From Gammaproteobacteria bacterium (GTDB lineage Bacteria; Pseudomonadota; Gammaproteobacteria; Granulosicoccales; Granulosicoccaceae), in the NCBI GenBank assembly GCA_019634245.1, contig JAHQVR010000146.1:1-61691 (forward strand): DNA of 61,691 nt, in the 5' to 3' direction. The notes under the pieces were generated by a model. That model was not told where the DNA came from and ran no database searches. It worked only from the letters and a program-made list of their open reading frames with translations. The position numbers and the translations under genes are program-made. Below, one piece after another: positions 37,056 through 46,168 of this stretch. Each line of letters opens with the position of its first letter. Position 1 is the first letter of the stretch.

Positions 37056-38300
37056 ATGCGATTTTCAGAGTTTGGCACCCGCTTTAGGGGTAATACCGGC
37101 ATCGGTACGCTGATGCAGGATCTGAAGCCATCAGCACCATCGGCGGGCACCCAGTATGCCCTGGGTGGAGGCAACCCTGCGATCATTCCAGCGGTTAGTG
37201 AGCGGTTCAGACAATCACTGAGCCGCCTATGTGACTCAGATGTTTTCAATCAAACCTTCGCCACCTACGATGGCCCTGCTGGCGACCAGCGCTTTATCGC
37301 TGCCTTGGTCAATTTGCTAAATCGACACTACGACTGGACACTCAACCCTGAAAACGTGGTACTCACCAACGGCAGCCAAAATGCCTTTTTCATGTTGTTT
37401 AATTTGTTTGCCGGGCAAACTCAGGGGCAGCATCGCCATATCCTGTTACCGATTGCTCCAGAATATATCGGCTACGAAGATGTCTCCATCGGCGATCCGA
37501 TATTTAGATCGGTGCAACCCGATATCGAACTGCTCGACGACCAACTCTATAAATACCGGCTCAACACAACACGGCTTAAAATCGAATCAAATACCGCCGC
37601 ACTGTGCGTCTCTCGACCAACGAACCCCACAGGCAATGTCATCACTGACGAGGAACTGCTACTGCTGAACCAACTGGCTCAGGACCATGATGTACCGCTG
37701 ATAATCGATAATGCCTACGGCGCACCATTTCCGAACATTATACAAACGCCCGCCAAACTCATCTGGAATAAGAACATCATACTGTCCATGAGTGTGTCGA
37801 AAATGGGCCTGCCAGGCGCACGAACAGGCATTGTTATCGCAGATGAAGAAATCATCCGTACGCTAAGTGAAATGAACTCGGTGTTCAATTTAGCACCATC
37901 GAGTCTTGCGCCTGCCATGCTCGAACCGCTGTTTACCAGCGGGGAAATACTTCAGCTGTGTGAAGAGCAGATTCGGCCTTTTTATGAAGAACGTTCGAAG
38001 ATTGCCTTACAATGGTTTCGGGAAGCCTTTGCCGGTTTGCCTGCAAAAGCTCACAAACCCGAAGGCTCCATATTCTTATGGTTATGGTTTCCAAAGCTGA
38101 ACATCAGCAGCCAGGCTTTCTATGAACGTTTAAAAAAGCGTGGCGTTATCGTTGTGCCAGGTCACTACTTTTTTCCTGGTATGGATAAGTCATGGCCGCA
38201 TGTTAATCAGTGCATTCGGGTTAACATAGCGGGAGATTCACAAAGCGTACAAACCGGAATTGGCATAATCGCCGACGAACTAAGAGCGACAACCACTTGA
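37056..38300 (+). CDS. avtA: Valine-pyruvate aminotransferase
   Basis: A 414-residue PLP aminotransferase of the AvtA type, which exchanges amino groups between valine and pyruvate/alanine. The N-terminal FGTRFRGNTGIGTLMQDL and YALGGGNPAIIPAV are typical of AvtA. The PLP lysine is in SMSVSKMGLPGARTGIVI, and FVVPGHYFFPG-type C-terminal residues follow. An AGG lies just before the ATG. It follows the deacetylase by 46 bases but is functionally unrelated to it; the ilv genes lie some 18 kb away. Confidence 0.94.
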   Translation: MRFSEFGTRFRGNTGIGTLMQDLKPSAPSAGTQYALGGGNPAIIPAVSERFRQSLSRLCDSDVFNQTFATYDGPAGDQRFIAALVNLLNRHYDWTLNPENVVLTNGSQNAFFMLFNLFAGQTQGQHRHILLPIAPEYIGYEDVSIGDPIFRSVQPDIELLDDQLYKYRLNTTRLKIESNTAALCVSRPTNPTGNVITDEELLLLNQLAQDHDVPLIIDNAYGAPFPNIIQTPAKLIWNKNIILSMSVSKMGLPGARTGIVIADEEIIRTLSEMNSVFNLAPSSLAPAMLEPLFTSGEILQLCEEQIRPFYEERSKIALQWFREAFAGLPAKAHKPEGSIFLWLWFPKLNISSQAFYERLKKRGVIVVPGHYFFPGMDKSWPHVNQCIRVNIAGDSQSVQTGIGIIADELRATTT

Positions 38301-41077
38301 ACGATCCCTACTCCCTGGGCCAGCGTTGGATCAGCGACACTGAAACCAGCCTCGGTCTTGGCACCATTCTCGATATTGAGCATCGACAAATTACCGTACT
38401 GTTCATGGCCACTGGTGAAACCAGAATCTACGCCAAGGATACAGCCCCACTGACTCGAGTGGCATTTGCCCCTGGCGACAGTATTACCAGCCATGAAGGC
38501 TGGCTAATGACGGTGCACAGTGTTGAAGAAGAAGACGGATTACTGTGCTACATCGGCTTTCGTGAAGATGATCAATCCCCAGTGGTTCTGCCCGAATCGC
38601 AACTAAATAACTTTTTACAATTCCAGACTCCCAAAGACCGGCTGTTCGCAGGGTTGCTCGATGGCACACGATGGGCCTCTTTACGCCGCCAAGTGTTCGA
38701 ACACAGACATAAAATAGCGCAATCGCCGATCAAAGGTTTGATGGGTGCGCGTGTCTCTATTCTGCCGCACCAGCTCTATATCGCGTGCGATGCCACCCGA
38801 CGATTGCATCCTCGCCTGTTACTGGCCGATGAGGTGGGGTTAGGAAAAACGATCGAAGCCGGAATGATCCTGCACCGCTTGCTGGTTAACAATCAAGTAA
38901 AACGTGCGCTTATCGTTGTGCCCAGTGCCTTGCTACATCAATGGCTTGTCGAAATGCTGCGTAAGTTCAGTTTGAACTTTCGGATTATGGATCGAGATCG
39001 ATTTGATGAGCTACTGCCATCCTCACCCGACGAAAACCCATTCTTAATTGAGCAATTGGTGTTATGCAGCACCGACACACTGTCCGATCACGATGATATT
39101 TCAGATGCAGCACTGGCAGCGGGTTGGGACATTCTCATTTGCGACGAAGCTCATCATCTACATTGGGAGCCTGGCAACACGTCTGAAATTTACACCATCG
39201 TCGAAGCTCTAGCGAGTCGAACGCCCTCGGTCTTGCTGCTCACCGCGACGCCAGAGCAACTGGGACAAACGGGACACTTTGCCAGACTGCGCCTGCTGGA
39301 CCCTGAACGTTTTACCGATCTAGATGATCACATCGCTGAAGAATCCGGTTACGAATGGATAGCGGATGTAGCACGACGTCTAAACGACGACCAAGGATTG
39401 TCCACCGATCAGATTGAGCAACTTCAGCAACGCTTGGGTGAGACGTTTGATGACACCCTAGTTGAAACACTCGGTTCCGAGATAGCTCTAAGTGCCAGCA
39501 CTATAGGACTGGACATCATCAACAAGCTAATTGATCGGCATGGCACTGGTCGCTTGTTGTTCAGAAATACTCGCAGCGCTATCCCTGGTTTCCCACAGCG
39601 CAGGCTTCAGCCTCAGCCACTGGATGACTCTACGGATGCCTTAACGCAATGGCTGGTAGCACACTTGGAAAGCACTTATCCGGAGAAAATTCTGTTGATT
39701 TGTGCCAAGCAGAAATCTGTCCTGGAATTATTTGAGCAGCTACGCCTAGCCGGGGTGAATGCTGCAACATTTCACGAAGGCATGAGTATTGTGGAAAGGG
39801 ATCGGGCTGCGGCCTGGTTTGCCGAAGAGATTGATGGGTGTCGCCTCTTGTTGTGTTCGGAGATTGGAAGTGAAGGTCGCAATTTTCAGTTTTCTCATCA
39901 ATTGGTGACTTTTGACTTACCCACCGCGCCTGACTTACTCGAGCAACGAATCGGTCGCCTAGACCGGATCGGTCAAACTGAGGACATAACCATTCATGTC
40001 CCCTACCAACCCGGCTCGCGCGATGAAGTATTAATGCGTTGGTATCACGAAGGGCTTAATGCGTTTGAAGAAATTGGCAAAACGGGTAGCGGTGTATTCG
40101 CTCAACTGTCTCAACAGTTAAACAACGTACTAGCCAGTTGCGACTCCGAGTTGGATACTCAAGCGTTGGAATCCCTCATCAACGAATCCAAAACGCTCTC
40201 GGCCAAACTGAAAACAGAGCTTGAGAATGGGCGTGACCGACTGCTGGAGCTCAACTCCAACAGACCAGACCAGATTCAGGTAGAACTAGATGCTTTTACA
40301 CGCGCCGAGCGCGACTACTCATTACGCGATTTTTTGGCGGCTGTGTTTGATCGTTTCGGTGTCAATGTGGAAGAGCAGACCGACTACTGGATATTGCATC
40401 CTGGTGACCATATGCAGACCGAAAGCTTTCCGTACCTCACCGACTCCGGGCTGAGCGTTACGTTTGATCGGGAGTTGGCTCTTCGTCGAGAAGATTTTAC
40501 CTTTCTAACCTGGGATCACCCAATGGTCACGGCATCAATGGACTTGATACTCGATGAAGGCTATGGTCAAGCAGATTGCGAAGTGATCACTGACACCACC
40601 ATCGCGAAGGGACTAACTCTCGTTGAAGCTACCTACTCGTTACAATGTACGGCAGATCCACAGTTGCAAATAGAACACTATCTTCCGAACAGTACACACA
40701 CATACTACGTGGGCATCGATGGTAATAACTATTCAGATGTGCTCTCACCCACCGCCGTCGATACACTGCGCCAACGCTACGATCGAAACCAATTAAAGGG
40801 TGTTGTACAAAAGCACCGAGCCAGCATTGAACCCCTGCTGGACAAAACCGTTGCCATGGCCGATGCTGAAGTCCCAACGTTAGTCGAAGAAGCTGGAGCG
40901 ACCATTGAGAAGGAGCTCGATGAAGAGCTCTCCAGGTTGGTGGCATTGCAAAAAATCAACAATACCGTGCGAACTGAGGAAATTGACGCATTGGAAAAAC
41001 GCAAAAAAAGTCTACTAGAGGCACTTAAAGGCACGCATTCCCGCCTAGCGGCAGTGCGAGTACTCTTCAATCAATAA
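38297..41077 (+). CDS. rapA: RNA polymerase-associated SNF2 ATPase RapA
   Basis: A 926-residue Swi2/Snf2 ATPase that recycles RNA polymerase. The N-terminal Tudor-like region begins LGQRWISDTETSLGLGTIL. Walker A is LLADEVGLGKTIEAGMIL, the DEAH box is LICDEAHHLHW, and motifs V-VI are GSEGRNFQFSHQLVTFDLP and QRIGRLDRIGQT. Length is near the 968 of E. coli. The start codon is TTG, overlapping the avtA stop as TTGA, so its translation is probably coupled to avtA. Confidence 0.96.
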   Translation: MNDPYSLGQRWISDTETSLGLGTILDIEHRQITVLFMATGETRIYAKDTAPLTRVAFAPGDSITSHEGWLMTVHSVEEEDGLLCYIGFREDDQSPVVLPESQLNNFLQFQTPKDRLFAGLLDGTRWASLRRQVFEHRHKIAQSPIKGLMGARVSILPHQLYIACDATRRLHPRLLLADEVGLGKTIEAGMILHRLLVNNQVKRALIVVPSALLHQWLVEMLRKFSLNFRIMDRDRFDELLPSSPDENPFLIEQLVLCSTDTLSDHDDISDAALAAGWDILICDEAHHLHWEPGNTSEIYTIVEALASRTPSVLLLTATPEQLGQTGHFARLRLLDPERFTDLDDHIAEESGYEWIADVARRLNDDQGLSTDQIEQLQQRLGETFDDTLVETLGSEIALSASTIGLDIINKLIDRHGTGRLLFRNTRSAIPGFPQRRLQPQPLDDSTDALTQWLVAHLESTYPEKILLICAKQKSVLELFEQLRLAGVNAATFHEGMSIVERDRAAAWFAEEIDGCRLLLCSEIGSEGRNFQFSHQLVTFDLPTAPDLLEQRIGRLDRIGQTEDITIHVPYQPGSRDEVLMRWYHEGLNAFEEIGKTGSGVFAQLSQQLNNVLASCDSELDTQALESLINESKTLSAKLKTELENGRDRLLELNSNRPDQIQVELDAFTRAERDYSLRDFLAAVFDRFGVNVEEQTDYWILHPGDHMQTESFPYLTDSGLSVTFDRELALRREDFTFLTWDHPMVTASMDLILDEGYGQADCEVITDTTIAKGLTLVEATYSLQCTADPQLQIEHYLPNSTHTYYVGIDGNNYSDVLSPTAVDTLRQRYDRNQLKGVVQKHRASIEPLLDKTVAMADAEVPTLVEEAGATIEKELDEELSRLVALQKINNTVRTEEIDALEKRKKSLLEALKGTHSRLAAVRVLFNQ

Positions 41078-41092
41078 GGAAAGAACAGCGCC

Positions 41093-41908
41093 GTGAAAAT
41101 AGTTTCCTTTAATACCAACAGCATACGTCTACGCCTACATCAGCTTCAAAAACTCGCCGATGACCACAATCCCGACGTTATCGGTATTCAGGAAACCAAA
41201 GTCGTGGATGAGGATTTTCCTTTTGAAGAAATCAAGGAAATCGGCTTTTACGCAGAGTGCTTCGGCCAAAAAACACACTATGGCGTGGCTATGCTGTCAA
41301 AAAACCCCATGCAAGAAGTAAAGAAAGGTTTTAGTACCGATCCTGAAGATGCCCAGCGCCGCATGATTTCCGCGACTGTCACCAGCGACAAAGGATCTGA
41401 AGTTCGAGTTCTCAATGGCTATTTTCCACAGGGCGAAAATCGCAGTCACGAGGTTAAATTTCCAGCCAAAGAAAAATTCTATCAAGATTTGTTGGCAGAG
41501 CTTGAGTCGGAATATAACCCTAAAAAACCGTTGGCGCTGATTGGAGATTTCAATGTCGCACCCGTTGATAACGATTTGGGTATCGGGCCAGATAACGTAA
41601 AGCGCTGGCTGCGCAATGGATCCACCTGCTTTTTACCAGAAGAGCGACAGTGGCTACAAACACTCTTTGATTGGGGCTTAGACGATTCTTTTCGTGTGAA
41701 ATACCCTGATGTCGATGATCTTTTTAGTTGGTTTGATTATCGCAGCAAAGGCTTTGATAGAGATCCAAAACGTGGTCTGCGCATTGATCACATTCTCACC
41801 ACCAAACCACTGACACAAAAATTACAAGACTCGGGTATTGACTACGACATCCGGGCTATGGAAAAGCCTTCCGATCATTGCCCTGCCTGGTCTAGTTTTG
41901 ATATCTGA
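41093..41908 (+). CDS. xthA: Exodeoxyribonuclease III family (AP endonuclease)
   Basis: A 271-residue exonuclease III/AP endonuclease for base-excision repair. Motifs: FNTNSIRLRL near the start, IGIQETKVVDEDFP with the metal glutamate, YGVAMLSK, LNGYFPQGENR, LIGDFNVAP with catalytic Asp/Asn, LRIDHIL and the final SDHCPAW with the catalytic Asp-His. It starts at GTG 15 bases after rapA, with AAGGA upstream, so it is probably cotranscribed with rapA. Confidence 0.95.
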   Translation: MKIVSFNTNSIRLRLHQLQKLADDHNPDVIGIQETKVVDEDFPFEEIKEIGFYAECFGQKTHYGVAMLSKNPMQEVKKGFSTDPEDAQRRMISATVTSDKGSEVRVLNGYFPQGENRSHEVKFPAKEKFYQDLLAELESEYNPKKPLALIGDFNVAPVDNDLGIGPDNVKRWLRNGSTCFLPEERQWLQTLFDWGLDDSFRVKYPDVDDLFSWFDYRSKGFDRDPKRGLRIDHILTTKPLTQKLQDSGIDYDIRAMEKPSDHCPAWSSFDI

Positions 41909-42010
41909 ATACCGCTAAACACCTGGCCTGTCTATGTCGAACCGGTGGTGCCACGCTGGTTTTACCGTTCGATTCCACTGATAGAGCAAAACAGACGCAT
42001 GAGTTATTGG

Positions 42011-42655
42011 TTATTTGGTTCCAATCAGCTCTTCGTAACTTAGGGCGACGTGTTTTCTATAGGGCTCTCTCTGCAACAGTCGTTGATAGTAGGCAGCCAC
42101 CATTGGAAAGTCAGCCCTAGTAATGGAAATATCATAATATCGATACAACACATGCGCGAATTGTATGTCGGCCAATGTAAAACTGGCTCCGGCAATATAG
42201 CGTTTATGCTCAAGCTGGCGGTCCGCTATGGCTAAGTTCGCCTCGAACTCATCAACGGCTTTTCGAATTTGGATAGGATCTTGGCGATGAACTGGTGTTC
42301 GGACAACTGCCCAAAAAACCGGCCCTGTAAACATAAGTGCAATGTTGAGTTTTGACCATTCAGCCCATTTATCCACCGCTGCACGACGTACAGGTTCTGC
42401 AGGCCAGAATGATTCATCTCCATAGCGCCCTGCTAGATATCTCAATATAGCGCCGGTTTCCCATATTGGCGGATCGTCCCCGTCCCGAATCGTCGGTACA
42501 GTCCCATTCGGGTTCATTGACAGATAGTCTTCGGTATCTGTTACACCGTAGCTAAAGCCTGCATCGATTCGATGATAGTCAATTCCAAGTTCTTCAATGC
42601 ACCAACTAACTGCCTGAACGTTCGATGACGACCGGCGCCCCCATACAGTTATCAT
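42011..42655 (-). CDS. Glutathione S-transferase family protein
   Basis: A 214-residue GST. The N-terminal thioredoxin-like domain has WGRRSSSNVQAVSWCIEELG and NPNGTVPTIRDGD, with the cis-Pro and glutathione-binding region; the following PPIWETGAILRYLAGRYG supplies the conserved E-S/T region (ET here). The helical C-terminal domain has FTLADIQFAHVLYRY. Serine near residue 10 may be the catalytic residue. It stands alone, convergent with the exonuclease gene. The substrate is unknown. Confidence 0.92.
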   Translation of the reverse strand: MITVWGRRSSSNVQAVSWCIEELGIDYHRIDAGFSYGVTDTEDYLSMNPNGTVPTIRDGDDPPIWETGAILRYLAGRYGDESFWPAEPVRRAAVDKWAEWSKLNIALMFTGPVFWAVVRTPVHRQDPIQIRKAVDEFEANLAIADRQLEHKRYIAGASFTLADIQFAHVLYRYYDISITRADFPMVAAYYQRLLQREPYRKHVALSYEELIGTK

Positions 42656-42829
42656 TTTTTACCATCCACACTTTTCATTGGAACTTTCCGATAGTCGCCT
42701 GGTCAGTTCTGAGGATTGGGAAATTACCCATTGAGAACTACTAAGAAGACCACAAGCGTGACAGATCGAACCGCCGCCTTTGAACACAGAGCCAAGACCT
42801 GGCCCACCTTAGCAGTCGGAAAGCAATAA
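42656..42829. promoter_or_regulatory. Divergent promoter region, GST / ccdA
   Basis: A 174-base spacer between divergent genes. A GGAAAG just before the ATG is the probable ccdA ribosome site. A tiny TTG frame (42731-42829) ends exactly against the ccdA ATG but has no other support. Confidence 0.3.
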
Positions 42830-43543
42830 ATGGAACTGGTATTCGGTTACATCGCAGGTTTGCTCACGCTGATCAATCCCTGCGTGCTACCCGTGTTGCC
42901 CATCATATTGGCGTCAGCAATGCAAGCCGGACGGCACGGACCCTTGGCCGTGGCTGCCGGCATGTGTTTGTCGTTCGTAACCTTAGGTATGCTGATCGCA
43001 ACCTTTGGTCATACCATCGGTCTAACCGATCAGCTGATGTCCAGAATCGGTGCTGTCATGATGATGGTGTTTGGTTTGGTATTGTTGGTGCCTCAACTTA
43101 ACAACGCCTTTGCCAACGCGACGACGGCTTTGAGCAGTAACGCCGACAGCAGTCTGGCAAAAATGCCCGTCACCAGCACCAAGACTCATTTCATTGGCGG
43201 GTTACTGCTAGGTGCGATCTGGTCACCCTGCGTAGGCCCAACGCTCGGTGGAGCCATCTCATTAGCAAGTCAAGGCCAAAATCTATTTTGGGCTTTTTTG
43301 ATCATGCTTAGTTTCGGTCTTGGTATTTCCACCGTTATTGTAGCGCTGGGTTACGGAACCCAGGAAGCCATCAAACGTCGGCAAAAGAGCATGCGAGGGT
43401 TGGCGCAGCGTGCAAAGCTCATTATGGGTGTGATTTTTTTACTGGTGGGTTTGATGATTTTCTTCAAAATCCACCACATTATCGAAGCTTGGCTGGTGTC
43501 TGTTTTACCTAACTGGTTTCAGGATTTATCCACAAACTTTTAA
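42830..43543 (+). CDS. ccdA: CcdA/DsbD-like transmembrane thiol reductant carrier
   Basis: A 237-residue CcdA protein with six helices. The two redox cysteines sit in INPCVLPVLP (helix 1) and IWSPCVGPTLGG (helix 4), as in the membrane domain of DsbD. It moves electrons from cytoplasmic thioredoxin to the periplasm. The exported thioredoxin-like protein encoded 50 bases downstream is the obvious acceptor. Cytochrome c assembly genes are not in the window. Confidence 0.92.
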   Translation: MELVFGYIAGLLTLINPCVLPVLPIILASAMQAGRHGPLAVAAGMCLSFVTLGMLIATFGHTIGLTDQLMSRIGAVMMMVFGLVLLVPQLNNAFANATTALSSNADSSLAKMPVTSTKTHFIGGLLLGAIWSPCVGPTLGGAISLASQGQNLFWAFLIMLSFGLGISTVIVALGYGTQEAIKRRQKSMRGLAQRAKLIMGVIFLLVGLMIFFKIHHIIEAWLVSVLPNWFQDLSTNF

Positions 43544-43593
43544 CCACCAATTTCGCAACCCTTTAATCTCCAACTGAACAGGAGCACAGAAAC

Positions 43594-44007
43594 ATGAACA
43601 GAAGATTTTTTATCGCCACAGCGGCCGCGTTTATCAGCGCGCCAAAATTGCTGATAGCAGGCGGTATGCAAACGGTCGACTACACACCCGGCCTGATCAA
43701 AGAGAAACTCGCCGCTGGTGAAATCGTGTTTGTCGATTTTGCCGCCGATTGGTGCAGCACTTGTAAACGGCAAGAGCGCGTCATCAGTGAACTGCGCGAA
43801 GCCAATCCGGAATTTGACAAACACATCTCATTCATCCGTGTCGATTGGGATCAGTACAGTTCACACGAAGTGGCTCAGTCGCGAAACATTCCTCGTCGTT
43901 CAACCCTGCTTCTGTTGAAAGGTGATGAGGAATTGGGGCGCATTGTGGCAGGCACCAGTTCCGATGAAATAAAAGCTCTGCTGCAAAAGGGATTGGCGGG
44001 CGCTTAA
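43594..44007 (+). CDS. Exported thioredoxin-like protein
   Basis: A 137-residue thioredoxin-fold protein. The N-terminus (NRRFFIATAAAFISAPKLLIAGG) is a signal peptide with two arginines, close to a Tat signal. The active site is ADWCSTCKRQE (CxxC), then FIRVDWDQYSSHEVAQ and NIPRRSTLLLL with the cis-Pro region altered (R-S-T in place of P-T). It resembles the gamma domain of DsbD. With CcdA it makes a two-gene split DsbD. A strong hairpin follows the stop. Confidence 0.88.
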   Translation: MNRRFFIATAAAFISAPKLLIAGGMQTVDYTPGLIKEKLAAGEIVFVDFAADWCSTCKRQERVISELREANPEFDKHISFIRVDWDQYSSHEVAQSRNIPRRSTLLLLKGDEELGRIVAGTSSDEIKALLQKGLAGA

Positions 44008-44015
44008 ACCTCGGC

Positions 44016-44048
44016 AAAAAAAAGGTGGTCGTTCAGACCACCTTTTTC
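44016..44048. terminator. Bidirectional intrinsic terminator
   Basis: AAAGGTGGTC (44021-44030) pairs perfectly with GACCACCTTT (44036-44045) across the loop GTTCA. An A-run precedes and a T-run follows, so the hairpin can end transcription from both sides: ccdA-thioredoxin on the plus strand and the ABC importer operon on the minus strand. Confidence 0.9.
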
Positions 44049-44099
44049 TAAATCCTGCCCTGCCCATATGCAGGCTATCGAACCACTTAACTGTTTCGA

Positions 44100-45188
44100 T
44101 TACTTTGGCAGACTACCCTGTACACCTTCTACATAATAATCCATACCCAACAACACATCGTCACCTAACGCCTCACCTTCTGCGACGATTTCTTCACCCG
44201 CTTGATTCTTAATGGGGCCCTGAAAAGCGTGCAGAGATCCATCCACAATACCTTCTTTGATCACATCTGCCGCTGCTTTTACATCATCGGGTACGTTAGG
44301 TCCGTAGTCGGCAAACGCCACCATGCCTGAGTCGATGCCATCCCAAACATCAACAGACTCCCAAGTGCCGTCCAATACCGCCTGCACTCGTGATATGTAA
44401 TACGGGTCCCAGTCGTCAATAATGGAGGTTAACTGAGCTTGCGGTGCAAATCCGGACATGTCAGAGGCCTGTCCAAACGCTAGCACACCTCTTTCTTCGG
44501 CCACCTGAAGCGCTGCGGGCGAATCGGTATGCTGTGTGATGATGTCTGCGCCTTGGTCAATCAAGGTTTTGGCAGCATCGGCTTCTTTACCAGGGTCGTA
44601 CCAGGTATTAACCCAAACGACTTTTATTTCAGCATCCGGATTTACTTTTCGCATAGCAATTGAGAATGCATTGATGCCACGGACCACTTCGGGTATTGGG
44701 AAAGAGGCGATATAACCAATGGTATTCGTCTTCGTCATCATTCCCGCCATAGTTCCGATAACGGCACGGCCTTCATAAAATCGCGCCGAATAGGTGGACA
44801 CGTTGTCCGCACGCTTATAGCCCGTAGCATGTTCGAACTTGACATCGGGAAATGCTTTTGCCACCTTAACCGTCGGGTTCATGTAGCCAAACGATGTAGT
44901 AAATATCAAACCATGGCCGCTGCTGGCCAGCTTTCGAATCACACGCTCGGCATCAGCTCCCTCTGGCACACTTTCCACAAACGTGGTTTCGACCTTGTCG
45001 CCAAACTCCGCTTCGATCGCCTGTCGACCCAGATCGTGCCGATAGGTCCAACCATGGTCTCCGACAGGGCCAACATAAACAAAACCCACCTTCAGTGGGT
45101 CGGCGGCGTTGCCGAGTTGTACCACGGCGCTCAACGCCAAGCCTGCAGCCAGCGCCGCTATTCGAGTAACAGCTTTGTGTTTGGACAT
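44100..45188 (-). CDS. BMP-family ABC transporter substrate-binding protein
   Basis: A 362-residue binding protein of the basic membrane protein (PnrA/Med) family, which binds purine nucleosides. The signal peptide (AGLALSAVVQLGNAAD) has no lipobox cysteine, so the protein is periplasmic and soluble. Family motifs: VGFVYVGPVGDHGWTY, ERVIRKLASSGHGLIFTTSF, FEHATGYKRADNVSTY, EVVRGINAF and ADIITQHTDSPA. GGAGAA precedes the ATG. It is the last gene of the importer operon, 56 bases after the second permease. Confidence 0.94.
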   Translation of the reverse strand: MSKHKAVTRIAALAAGLALSAVVQLGNAADPLKVGFVYVGPVGDHGWTYRHDLGRQAIEAEFGDKVETTFVESVPEGADAERVIRKLASSGHGLIFTTSFGYMNPTVKVAKAFPDVKFEHATGYKRADNVSTYSARFYEGRAVIGTMAGMMTKTNTIGYIASFPIPEVVRGINAFSIAMRKVNPDAEIKVVWVNTWYDPGKEADAAKTLIDQGADIITQHTDSPAALQVAEERGVLAFGQASDMSGFAPQAQLTSIIDDWDPYYISRVQAVLDGTWESVDVWDGIDSGMVAFADYGPNVPDDVKAAADVIKEGIVDGSLHAFQGPIKNQAGEEIVAEGEALGDDVLLGMDYYVEGVQGSLPK

Positions 45189-45244
45189 CTAATTTCTCCG
45201 GTATTCGATATATCTATTATTATAAAACCATTGGCGTCATAGCC

Positions 45245-46168
45245 CTAGGTTGTGGGATGAAAGGCTTGTCCGATACAAGCCGGAGCATTGCGGCGTATCC
45301 GTCCTTTGTCGCGCGATATAAGCACGAGCACAACAATCGTTGCCACATAGGGTAGCATCGACATCAGCTGTGATGGAACACTAAAACCCAGTGCCTGCCC
45401 GTGCAACTGCAAAATTGTGATTCCACCGAACAGGTACGCGCCGAACATCAAGCGTAGAGGCTGCCAAGCCGCGAAAACGACCAATGCTAACGCAATCCAC
45501 CCGCGGCCTGCGCTCATATTTTCCACCCACATGGGCGCGTAGACCATTGATAAATAAGCACCAGCAATGCCCGCACATGCACCACCGAAGAGCGTAGCCA
45601 GGTAGCGTACTCGGATCACTGGGTAACCCAAGGCATGAGCAGCGTCGTGCGAATCCCCGACTGCCCGCACGACCAGCCCCAGTTTTGTGTGTTTAAGAAA
45701 GAGCGCGACGGCCGGGATAATCAGAAAAGACCCATACACCAACAGATCATGCTGAAACAATAACCTTCCGAGTACCGGGATATCCGATAGAAACGGAATG
45801 GGGTAGCTCGGCAGCCCGGCATAGGCCACACCCACCAAGGATTGCCCTATCAGGGCACTGATACCCACACCAAAAATGGTTAAGGCCAGCCCGGTGGCTA
45901 CCTGAGACGCTTTCAAGCTCAACGTTAAAAAGGCGAACAATAGCGACATCAGCATCCCCGCGCAGACGCCTGCCACTATGCCTAAGAACGGATTCCCAGT
46001 GGAATTTACCATCCAGAAGCTGCAGACAGCGCCGGTAAGAATCATGCCCTCAACGCACAGATTCAGCACGCCGGACAGCTCTGCCACCAATTCCCCAATC
46101 GCTGCATACAGCAAGGGGGTCGCCGCGGTGATGATGGTTAATAGCGTGGCGATCATCACTTCGTTCAT
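45245..46168 (-). CDS. Nucleoside ABC transporter permease (NupQ/YufQ-like)
   Basis: A 307-residue permease with about eight to nine helices. The family start TPLLYAAIGELVAELSGVLN, LCVEGMIL and the later VRAVGDSHDAAHALGYPV are typical of the second permease of BMP-type nucleoside importers. Its start overlaps the first permease by four bases. It should pair with that permease to form the channel. Confidence 0.93.
   Translation of the reverse strand: MNEVMIATLLTIITAATPLLYAAIGELVAELSGVLNLCVEGMILTGAVCSFWMVNSTGNPFLGIVAGVCAGMLMSLLFAFLTLSLKASQVATGLALTIFGVGISALIGQSLVGVAYAGLPSYPIPFLSDIPVLGRLLFQHDLLVYGSFLIIPAVALFLKHTKLGLVVRAVGDSHDAAHALGYPVIRVRYLATLFGGACAGIAGAYLSMVYAPMWVENMSAGRGWIALALVVFAAWQPLRLMFGAYLFGGITILQLHGQALGFSVPSQLMSMLPYVATIVVLVLISRDKGRIRRNAPACIGQAFHPTT

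Noticed and set aside
42731..42829. A 32-codon TTG frame ending against the ccdA ATG
   Set aside because: The position is neat, but there is no ribosome site and the composition is not protein-like; it may be chance.
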